Positions 25,018 to 30,920 of a DNA stretch of 64,000 bases are shown in pieces. Below the pieces are notes generated by a model. It had not been told where the DNA came from. It was given only the letters and a program-made list of their open reading frames with translations, and did not search any database. The first letter of the stretch is position 1; every line of letters starts with the position of its first letter. The position numbers were made by a program, and so were the translations under genes. This DNA is from Pseudomonas gingeri (GTDB lineage: Bacteria; Pseudomonadota; Gammaproteobacteria; Pseudomonadales; Pseudomonadaceae): positions 102,145 to 166,144 of the forward strand of contig NZ_JACAPR010000023.1 in the NCBI RefSeq assembly GCF_013385635.1. The letters run 5' to 3'.

Positions 25018-25992
25018 ATGATCAAATTACCTTTGGCCTGCGTATTGGCCTGCGCGTTGGGCGTGGCCGATATCGTGGCTGTCCAGGCCGCCGAACCGGC
25101 AGGGCATTCGACAGAACAGTTGTCTGTTGCCTACCGCAGTATCAAGGTCGATGGCCTGACCATTTTCTATCGTGAGGCCGGTCGGCCAGATGCGCCGACA
25201 CTGTTGCTGCTTCACGGTTTCCCCAGTTCTTCACGCATGTATGAGCCGTTGTTGTCGCGTCTGGCACAGCATTACCATCTGGTGGCGCCGGATTACCCGG
25301 GGTTTGGTCATAGCGATGCCCCCGATCCCAAGGCATTTGCCTACACCTTCGATCACCTTGCCAGTGTGATGCAGCATTTCACCGAGGCTCTGGGGCTGAA
25401 GCACTACGCGCTGTATGTGCAGGATTACGGCGGTCCTGTCGGTATGAGGATGGCCGTCGCCCACCCTGAACGCCTCCAGGCTTTGATCGTTCAGAATGCG
25501 GTGTCCCATGAGGATGGCCTGGGGCCGTTGTGGCAAAAACGTCGCGAGTTCTGGGCCGACCGGAGCACGAATGAAGCCGGATTGCGTGCCAGCTTCTTTT
25601 CGTTGGCGACGACCCGGCAACGGCATGTCGGCGCCAATCCGCATATCGAGGGTTTCAACCCGGATCTCTGGACCGATGAGTTCAACTTCCTGAACCAGCC
25701 GGGTCAGGCTGATATCCAGAGCGACCTCTTCTATGACTATCGCACCAACGTAGCCAGCTATCCGAAGTGGCAAGCCTGGCTCAGGGCGCATCAACCGCCG
25801 ACGCTGGTGGTATGGGGTAAATACGACCCTTCTTTCGATGTCGCCGAAGCCGAGGCCTACCGTCGTGATCTGCCAGGCGCCGAAGTGCATGTGCTGGACG
25901 CGGGGCACTTCGCGCTGGATGAGCAGCCCTCGGAGATTGCGGTGCTGGTCGAGCACTTCCTCGACAAGAACCTCGGTGCATCGAGAAAATGA
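25018..25992 (+). CDS. Exported alpha/beta-hydrolase, haloalkane dehalogenase/epoxide hydrolase type
   Basis: A 324-residue alpha/beta-hydrolase with a Sec signal peptide (IKLPLACVLACALGVADIVAVQA). The oxyanion segment is LLHGFPSSSRMY. The nucleophile elbow is VQDYGGPVG with Asp136, so the enzyme belongs to the Asp-nucleophile branch (dehalogenases, epoxide hydrolases) rather than the Ser esterases. The acid is probably Asp270 (WGKYDPSF) and the base His297 (DAGHFALDE). A GGAG ribosome-binding site precedes the ATG. It lies 45 bases after the exported crotonase-like gene, probably one operon. The substrate is unknown. Confidence 0.85.
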   Translation: MIKLPLACVLACALGVADIVAVQAAEPAGHSTEQLSVAYRSIKVDGLTIFYREAGRPDAPTLLLLHGFPSSSRMYEPLLSRLAQHYHLVAPDYPGFGHSDAPDPKAFAYTFDHLASVMQHFTEALGLKHYALYVQDYGGPVGMRMAVAHPERLQALIVQNAVSHEDGLGPLWQKRREFWADRSTNEAGLRASFFSLATTRQRHVGANPHIEGFNPDLWTDEFNFLNQPGQADIQSDLFYDYRTNVASYPKWQAWLRAHQPPTLVVWGKYDPSFDVAEAEAYRRDLPGAEVHVLDAGHFALDEQPSEIAVLVEHFLDKNLGASRK

Positions 25993-26042
25993 GGGCGCGA
26001 ATGCAGTAGGCCTGCGCTGACCTGGAGCCGGCAAGAGGCTCG

Positions 26043-26996
26043 CTACAGATCGAGGACAAGCCGATCGGACTTGCACCCGGAAACGCAGATCATCATGGTT
26101 TTTCCAGACGCCCGCTCGGCAGTACTCAATACGAAGTCCCGGTGTTCCGGAGTGCCCTCCAGAACACCGGTTTCACAAGCGCCGCATACACCTTCCTTGC
26201 AGCTGTAGGAGACGATTTGTCCCGATGCCACCAGCGTATCCACCAGGCTGCCTTTCCCGTCGTGATAAAGCTGTTTGCCAGAGCGCGCGAGGACAACCTC
26301 GAATCCTCGATTTTCAGTGCCGGAGACGGATAATGCTGCGCCGCAGAACCTCTCGGTGTGCCGGTGCTTGATGCCGAGTGCGGTGCATGCCTGGTCGAAC
26401 GCCTCCAGCATCGGTACCGGACCACAGCAGTAGAAATGCGTATCGCGCGGATAGTCTCGCATCAGCGTTTTCAGGTCAGGAGCACCTCCATGCTGATCAT
26501 CGAAGTGATAGGTCACAGCCCCTTGCAGTCCTTCGAGTTCGCCACGAAAGGCCACTTCTCCCTCCGAGCGCGAGCAATACAGCAACTCGACCGCGGCCCC
26601 TTTCCCCGCGAGCTGTCTGGCCATGCTTAAAAGTGGCGTTATGCCAATGCCTCCGGCAATAAAGACTGCCCTGGCTGCGTTGCCTGTCGGAAAATTATTA
26701 CGAGGCGCTGACGCCTTGAGCAAGGCTCCGGCGCGAAGATGCTTATGAATGAAAGCCGATCCTCCGCGGCTTCTCCGATCATGGAGCACGCCGAGACGGT
26801 AATGGCTCAGGTCCGATGGACAACTCATCAACGAGTAACTGCGTACCAGCCCATTAGGCAGATGCAGGTCGATATGAGCTCCGGCCTCGAACGCCGGTAG
26901 TCGGTCTGACTCGACAGGAGCCAGGTCTATCGACACGATGCTGGGGGTTTCCTGGGTAATATGTCTGACGCGGACGGTCTGCAGGCTAGCGCTCAT
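26043..26996 (-). CDS. VanB-like flavin / 2Fe-2S oxidoreductase
   Basis: A 317-residue electron-transfer reductase of the phthalate dioxygenase reductase/VanB class. Domain order is flavin-binding (RSYSLMS, residues 52-58), NAD(P)H-binding (AGGIGITPLLSM, 114-125, and CGPVPML, 191-197), and a C-terminal plant-type ferredoxin with Cys266, Cys271, Cys274 and Cys304. Such reductases pass electrons from NAD(P)H to a Rieske oxygenase, but no oxygenase gene occurs in this window. ATG 26996 has an AAGGA ribosome-binding site; the frame extends to 27068 through the divergent promoter region. It is divergent from luxR and may belong to the quorum-sensing module. Confidence 0.85.
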   Translation of the reverse strand: MSASLQTVRVRHITQETPSIVSIDLAPVESDRLPAFEAGAHIDLHLPNGLVRSYSLMSCPSDLSHYRLGVLHDRRSRGGSAFIHKHLRAGALLKASAPRNNFPTGNAARAVFIAGGIGITPLLSMARQLAGKGAAVELLYCSRSEGEVAFRGELEGLQGAVTYHFDDQHGGAPDLKTLMRDYPRDTHFYCCGPVPMLEAFDQACTALGIKHRHTERFCGAALSVSGTENRGFEVVLARSGKQLYHDGKGSLVDTLVASGQIVSYSCKEGVCGACETGVLEGTPEHRDFVLSTAERASGKTMMICVSGCKSDRLVLDL

Positions 26997-27020
26997 ATCT
27001 ACTTCCTTGTATATATCAAC

Positions 27021-27059
27021 AATAGAGGCGCTTGACGCTATTCGGGACAAGCCTCTATT
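27021..27059. promoter_or_regulatory. Inverted repeat and luxR promoter between the reductase and luxR
   Basis: AATAGAGGC (27021-27029) and GCCTCTATT (27051-27059) form a perfect 9-bp inverted repeat with a 21-bp spacer. A plausible luxR promoter overlaps it: -35 TTGACG (27032-27037) and -10 TATTTT (27056-27061). The arms lie about three helical turns apart, fitting an operator for a dimer or tetramer; a stem-loop is an alternative. Confidence 0.5.
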
Positions 27060-27100
27060 TTCGGCCAAAGGACAATGATCAACTGATACCGGATTTTTCT

Positions 27101-27820
27101 ATGCTACTTATGGATGAATGTATAGAGCTGTTAAGTGCAATGGACGCACGAACCTGGTTCCAGTCACTTGCTTTCGCCGTTCAGAAACTCGGGTACAACC
27201 AAGTGCTGTACGCCCTGAAACCCAATAAAGAGGCACAGAATACTGCCGCGGATATTGTGAGTAACTTTTCGACCGATTGGCGTCGTCATTATGACAATGA
27301 GAATTATTCCTCAATCGACCCTACCGTCTCCCATAGTTTTTCATCCTCGCTCCCGATCTTCTGGGAGGACAAACTCTACCGAACCAAAAAACAAAAAGAA
27401 TTCGCGGAGGAGGCCAGGTGCGCGGGACTCAGCCATGGAATCACACTCCCTATCCACGGACCACAAGGCCAGATCGGCATGCTCAGCCTGAGCTGCCACT
27501 CCATGCCGGAATCTGAATACCGGGAGGTACTAAAACGCAGCATCGGTGCCGCCACCATGCTTCGCGACTATGCGGTGATGAGCGGAAGCAATCATGTCCT
27601 GCAAACCTCCAGCCTGAACACACCTCACCTGACTCCCCGAGAGCTGGAAATTCTTCACTGGGCATGGGCCGAAAAAACCACCTGGGAAATTGGCAGGATT
27701 CTCAGTCTTGCGGAGCCCACTGTGGAGTTTCACTTCAAGAATATCCGCCGAAAATTAAATGTAACGTCCAGACGATTCGCCGTGGCAAGAGCCATACAGC
27801 TAGATCTCATAGCCCCATAG
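27101..27820 (+). CDS. LuxR-family acyl-homoserine-lactone receptor (LasR/PpuR-like)
   Basis: A 239-residue quorum-sensing regulator. The autoinducer-binding domain keeps all six diagnostic residues: Trp60, Tyr64, Asp73, Pro74, Trp88 and Gly113. The DNA-binding domain (about 175-239) has LTPRELEIL with Glu181 and Leu185, then KTTWEI and NIRRKLNVTSRR, closest in feel to LasR. The usually invariant Gly before KT is Glu191 here. ATG 27101 gives the family length; the frame extends to 27032 through the promoter. It is convergent with the rsaL-like gene (21-base overlap) and is followed by luxI, the lasR-rsaL-lasI arrangement. It is likely the activator of both lux boxes downstream. Confidence 0.92.
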   Translation: MLLMDECIELLSAMDARTWFQSLAFAVQKLGYNQVLYALKPNKEAQNTAADIVSNFSTDWRRHYDNENYSSIDPTVSHSFSSSLPIFWEDKLYRTKKQKEFAEEARCAGLSHGITLPIHGPQGQIGMLSLSCHSMPESEYREVLKRSIGAATMLRDYAVMSGSNHVLQTSSLNTPHLTPRELEILHWAWAEKTTWEIGRILSLAEPTVEFHFKNIRRKLNVTSRRFAVARAIQLDLIAP

Positions 27821-28048
27821 GGCAGCGCCCGGGCCCGGTCGTACCGAGAGAAGATCATCGTCGTCGATGCGCTTGGCCAGGTACAAGCTGAGCAATACGA
27901 TAAGACTTGGCGATCCTCTACCCCCACACTCCAGCCGGCTTGCCGCCGGCTGGCTCAGGCCGAACATTTTCCAGAAAGCCTCCTGGCTCTTGCCCAGTGC
28001 CAGGCGCAACACCACGGCTTGTCTGATCAAACTTCGCTCACCCCTCAT
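27800..28048 (-). CDS. rsaL: RsaL-like repressor of the AHL synthase
   Basis: An 82-residue helical protein with a helix-turn-helix at about residues 21-42 (SQEAFWKMFGLSQPAASRL), then PSLIVLLSLYLAKRIDDDDL. This matches the RsaL pattern (FW-K-FG-x-[ST]-Q, small residues, S-R-x-E, then LL-x-L ... I-x-x-x-DL). Position and orientation are those of rsaL: between luxR and luxI, antisense to both, with its start facing luxI across a shared promoter region. RsaL represses AHL synthase genes and limits signal level. A GAAGG ribosome-binding site precedes ATG 28048. The symbol rests on motif and context, since the sequence is short. Confidence 0.82.
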   Translation of the reverse strand: MRGERSLIRQAVVLRLALGKSQEAFWKMFGLSQPAASRLECGGRGSPSLIVLLSLYLAKRIDDDDLLSVRPGPGAALWGYEI

Positions 28049-28103
28049 TTCGATGCCTTCGCTAAGAAACCCAGACGATATTCGACTAGCGCCGAAATGG
28101 ACA

Positions 28104-28120
28104 CCTATCAGATTGATAGG
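28104..28120. promoter_or_regulatory. Lux box 1, in the luxI / rsaL bidirectional promoter
   Basis: CCTATCA-GAT-TGATAGG, a perfect 7-bp inverted repeat with a 3-bp centre. It is centred about 44 bp upstream of the start expected from a TATAAA -10 at 28144-28149, close to the -42.5 position usual for LuxR-type activators. It lies between the divergent rsaL-like start (28048) and luxI start (28175). Confidence 0.85.
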
Positions 28121-28124
28121 CTGC

Positions 28125-28151
28125 TATTTATCCGAACTGAATATATAAATA
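28125..28151. promoter_or_regulatory. Possible RsaL operator overlapping the luxI -10
   Basis: TATTTAT (28125-28131) and ATAAATA (28145-28151) form an AT-rich inverted repeat with a 13-bp spacer, directly downstream of lux box 1 and covering the -10 region. RsaL in P. aeruginosa binds an AT-rich palindrome next to the lasI las box, so this is the best candidate here. The symmetry is short and could be chance in AT-rich DNA. Confidence 0.4.
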
Positions 28152-28174
28152 AGCATCTTTCCGAGGTAACTTCC

Positions 28175-28774
28175 GTGAATATAGCTATTGATACAAGAAG
28201 CAACTTTGACAGCGCTCGTCTACAAAAAATGCACGTACTTCGGGCAAAGATATTTCGCGACAGAAAAGACTGGGATGTCAGTGTTATCGGCGGCATGGAG
28301 ATTGATGGGTACGATGCATTGAACCCCTACTACATGATTCTGCAGGACAAGGATCCGGATAAACCCGTCCTGGGCTGCTGGCGACTGCTGCCTACCACCG
28401 GACCGAACATGCTGGCCGACACCTTCCCGGAACTTCTGGCCGGCTCTCCGGTTCCCTGCGCTGAAGATACATGGGAATTGAGTCGCTTCGCGATTTGCCC
28501 GCAAAACGGACGCTCCTATGCATTTTCCGATCAATCTCTCATCGCCATTCGAGCGGTTGTCTATTTTGGCGTTGAGCGCGGATTGAAGCGCTTCGTCACC
28601 GTTACCACCGTCGGCGTTGAAAAACTGCTTATTCGACTCGGCCTGGATATACGGCGGCTTGGCCCCGCGCAGGTGATCGGTGTCGAACGCGCGGTCGCTC
28701 TCTCGATCGCCCTCAGCCAGAAGACCCTGGAGGCCCTGTCCACAAAAGAGGCCGAGTCCACCCTGTCAAATTGA
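28175..28774 (+). CDS. Acyl-homoserine-lactone synthase (LuxI family)
   Basis: A 199-residue LuxI-type synthase that makes an N-acyl-homoserine lactone from S-adenosylmethionine and an acyl-ACP. All eight invariant residues are visible: Arg23, Phe27, Trp33, Asp44, Asp47, Arg70, Glu101 and Arg104. Thr residues in VTVTT (about 142-145) lie at the position often linked to 3-oxo acyl chains, but the signal cannot be predicted. GTG 28175 is chosen because GAGG at 28163-28166 is ideally spaced and family proteins begin here; the open frame extends to 28019 across the lux box and is non-coding. Its 3' end carries lux box 2. Confidence 0.95.
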   Translation: MNIAIDTRSNFDSARLQKMHVLRAKIFRDRKDWDVSVIGGMEIDGYDALNPYYMILQDKDPDKPVLGCWRLLPTTGPNMLADTFPELLAGSPVPCAEDTWELSRFAICPQNGRSYAFSDQSLIAIRAVVYFGVERGLKRFVTVTTVGVEKLLIRLGLDIRRLGPAQVIGVERAVALSIALSQKTLEALSTKEAESTLSN

Positions 28775-28778
28775 TAGG
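28762..28778. promoter_or_regulatory. Lux box 2, upstream of the isomerase-azlCD-aminotransferase operon
   Basis: CCTGTCA-AAT-TGATAGG, differing from lux box 1 by one base in the arms and two in the centre. It overlaps the last codons of luxI and its stop, 129 bp upstream of the isomerase start (28907). An additional half-site TTGATAG occurs at 28795-28801, 24 bp further on. Confidence 0.78.
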
Positions 28779-28906
28779 TTGTCCCGCCAGCGGATTGATA
28801 GATGATTTCTCCGCGCATCGTCGGGCAACTGGCCCGTGCCGTTGCCACTACGGTGCGCAAGCATCCCGCTTTCGTCATAAATACAATCGGACTGTGGAGA
28901 CGATAC

Positions 28907-29788
28907 ATGGACACCGTGATTGATTCGCCAAAGCGTGAAACTGTTGAGTTCGCCAGCCGAGAAGCCTGGCCAGAGTTCATTATTGCTACAGCCCAACAAG
29001 ACTATCTGGCAGCGGAGGCAGGATTACAAAATGCCCTCGAACAAGGTTATAGCCACTGGTACATTGACGGTAGCCTGGAAGGCGAGCGTCCGGCCGACTT
29101 CACTGCGCAACGAGTCGCCGTGCTGAACGACATGATCCGCGCCACCGGCGTAAAACCAATCCTCCATGGCAACTTCAAAGCCCCGCTGGGCAGCGATGTC
29201 GAAGCGCTTGCCGCGGCGGCCCTGGATTACGTGAAGAAAGAAGTCGACCTCTGTGCCGCGCTGGGCGGCGCTCCTCTGATCGTTCACGGTGGTGGTGTCG
29301 TCGAGCCTCGCCTGGTCAAGGAAGCACGCCAGAAAGGCCTGGAGCGACTCATCACCAATCTCCAGGAACTGGTAGCCTATGGCAAGGCTCGCGGCGTCGA
29401 CATCTGGCTGGAAAACCTCTGCAACTACACCCGCTTCCACCCGTTCTACTACATCTGCACAACAGAGGATGAAGTGGAAAAGGTTCTGGAAGCCGTGCCG
29501 GGCCTGCATCTGTTCCTGGACGTCTCCCACGCCTATGTGAACGAGGGCGATCCGCTGTCCTTCTTCTGGAAATTCAGCCAACGCGTGGTAGGCATGTCGT
29601 TCAGCGACAACAACGGCGACCGCGATTCGCACTTCCCACTGGGTCAAGGCAATCTGAATTTCTCGGGCCTGGTCGAGGCCATCCAGTACACCGGCTGGAA
29701 GGGCACGGTTGGCTTTGAAACCCGTGGCGGCACCCTGCACGGCAGCGTCGACTTCCTCAACCAACTCGTAGCGTCCTCCGCTCGATAA
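28907..29788 (+). CDS. Sugar-phosphate isomerase/epimerase-like TIM-barrel protein
   Basis: A 293-residue protein of the xylose isomerase-like/AP-endonuclease-2 TIM-barrel superfamily. Metal-site residues are in place: Glu169 (IWLENLCNY), Asp205 and His208 (FLDVSHAY), Asp240 and His242 (GDRDSHFPLGQG), and Glu271 (GFETRGG). Substrate is unknown; relatives isomerise or epimerise sugars, inosose or hydroxypyruvate. ATG 28907 has a GGAG at 28896-28899; an in-frame ATG at 28802 lacks one and lies in the promoter. It is the first gene after lux box 2, and a 13-bp hairpin separates it from azlC. Confidence 0.85.
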   Translation: MDTVIDSPKRETVEFASREAWPEFIIATAQQDYLAAEAGLQNALEQGYSHWYIDGSLEGERPADFTAQRVAVLNDMIRATGVKPILHGNFKAPLGSDVEALAAAALDYVKKEVDLCAALGGAPLIVHGGGVVEPRLVKEARQKGLERLITNLQELVAYGKARGVDIWLENLCNYTRFHPFYYICTTEDEVEKVLEAVPGLHLFLDVSHAYVNEGDPLSFFWKFSQRVVGMSFSDNNGDRDSHFPLGQGNLNFSGLVEAIQYTGWKGTVGFETRGGTLHGSVDFLNQLVASSAR

Positions 29789-29794
29789 TCAGGA

Positions 29795-29827
29795 GTGCTG
29801 ACGGCGAACTCCCCTCGCCGTCGGCAC
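29795..29827 (+). promoter_or_regulatory. Intercistronic hairpin before azlC
   Basis: A 13-bp stem (29795-29807 with 29815-29827, one G-U pair) and a 7-nt loop lie between the isomerase stop and azlC. The azlC ribosome-binding site GAGG (29829-29832) begins two bases after the stem. It could act as a partial terminator, an RNA-stability element, or a translational control of azlC. Confidence 0.6.
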
Positions 29828-29840
29828 TGAGGTTCTTTCT

Positions 29841-30575
29841 ATGGGAAACCAAGCGTCAATCACACAGTCGTCCGGTGAGCAGCGTCTCAAGAGTCGCAGT
29901 TCCTTTACTGAAGGTTGTGTCGATTCACTCCCCGTCTGCCTGACCTTCATGTTTCTCTTCTTCTCCATTGGCGCTGCCTGTCGGGACGCCGGTTTCACGG
30001 GGCTCCAGGCATTGGTGATGACCTTTACGGTTCATGCGGCGCCTCTGCAGGTATTCGTCGCCCAACACGGGGCGAACCTGACGGTAATGTCGATCCTCTT
30101 CACCACGCTGGTGGTCAATTTTCGCTTCCTGATCATGTCCTCGGTGTTGACCGAACACTTCAAGGGCGTGCCGCTATGGAAGTCACTGCTTTCGGCGCAA
30201 CTCCTGTCGATCTCCACCTTCACCCTGTCCAACGCCAAGAAGGGGATGATCGCCAATGTCTACAACTATTACCTGGGTTGTGGCATCAGTACCCTGACGA
30301 TTGCAATTATCGCTACAGGCCTGGGTTTCTGGATCGCCGGGGAACAGAACGCCTTCGCGCAATCGGTCATCAGCGTAATCCTGCCCATACATTTCACGGT
30401 ACTTGCTTCACTGGCATGGCCGAAACTCAAGCCGCTGATAGCCACTGGCGCCGGTTTCGCATTAACGCCGATTGCCGGTCGCTACCTGCATGACTACCAG
30501 ATCTTCGTGGTGCCTTTTGTACTCGGAGCAGCCTTGCTGATCTGGGACGAACTGTTTGAGCGGAAGACAAAATGA
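29841..30575 (+). CDS. azlC: AzlC-family exporter subunit
   Basis: A 244-residue inner-membrane protein of the AzlC family, the large subunit of branched-chain amino-acid exporters (B. subtilis AzlCD, E. coli YgaZH, C. glutamicum BrnFE). About seven hydrophobic segments are visible after a polar N-terminus of about 25 residues. Family motifs are FTEGCVDSLPVCLTFM, the HAAPLQVF and NFRFLIMS segments, and the final FVLGAALLIWDELF. It overlaps azlD by 4 bases (ATGA), so the two subunits are coupled. In this operon it may export an amino-acid-like product rather than branched-chain amino acids. Confidence 0.9.
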   Translation: MGNQASITQSSGEQRLKSRSSFTEGCVDSLPVCLTFMFLFFSIGAACRDAGFTGLQALVMTFTVHAAPLQVFVAQHGANLTVMSILFTTLVVNFRFLIMSSVLTEHFKGVPLWKSLLSAQLLSISTFTLSNAKKGMIANVYNYYLGCGISTLTIAIIATGLGFWIAGEQNAFAQSVISVILPIHFTVLASLAWPKLKPLIATGAGFALTPIAGRYLHDYQIFVVPFVLGAALLIWDELFERKTK

Positions 30576-30916
30576 ATAACTGGACGCTTATCCTTGTCGC
30601 CTCGGTCGCCTCCTATGCGCTTCGAGCTGTTCCTATCCTGGTGTTTCACAAGTTGCAGATAGCATCCGATGGGGTGATATATCGATTCCTGAACTATGCC
30701 GCCTTTGGCGTCATGGGCGGAATTATCTACTCTGCCTTGCTTGGCGAGAGTTATTACAACAACTGGATGGGACACTTCGAAAATCACATAGCGCTGCTGA
30801 AGTTGGCCACCCTTTGTCTGGCCGTTTTTATCGCGGCACGGTTCAGAGGTGTATTCAAGACGCTGTTTATCTGCCTCGGCTTTTTCATAGCCATGACGTT
30901 CTTTGTAGGAGCTTGA
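30572..30916 (+). CDS. azlD: AzlD-family exporter subunit
   Basis: A 114-residue membrane protein with four hydrophobic segments (about residues 2-20, 40-62, 68-92 and 95-113). It is the small partner of AzlC-type exporters, recognisable by size, the VASYALRAVPILVFHK motif (usually T-x-x-x-R-x-x-P), and the ATGA overlap with azlC. Its function is to form the export pair in the inner membrane. The aminotransferase starts 4 bases after its stop. Confidence 0.88.
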   Translation: MNNWTLILVASVASYALRAVPILVFHKLQIASDGVIYRFLNYAAFGVMGGIIYSALLGESYYNNWMGHFENHIALLKLATLCLAVFIAARFRGVFKTLFICLGFFIAMTFFVGA

Positions 30917-30920
30917 CGCA

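Noticed and set aside
28019..28174. N-terminal extension of the AHL synthase to the upstream TTG
   Set aside because: It runs through the lux box and -10, has no ribosome-binding site, and LuxI proteins begin where the GTG with GAGG at proper spacing lies.
28785..28801. Third lux box near TTGATAG at 28795
   Set aside because: Only the right half-site matches; the left arm (CCAGCGG) does not, so it was noted as a half-site only.
28802..28906. Upstream ATG for the isomerase-like protein (35 extra residues)
   Set aside because: No ribosome-binding site, and it lies in the expected promoter zone; ATG 28907 has a well-spaced GGAG.
28907..29788. Assignment as hydroxypyruvate isomerase or xylose isomerase
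   Set aside because: The fold and metal residues are present, but nothing in the sequence fixes the substrate.
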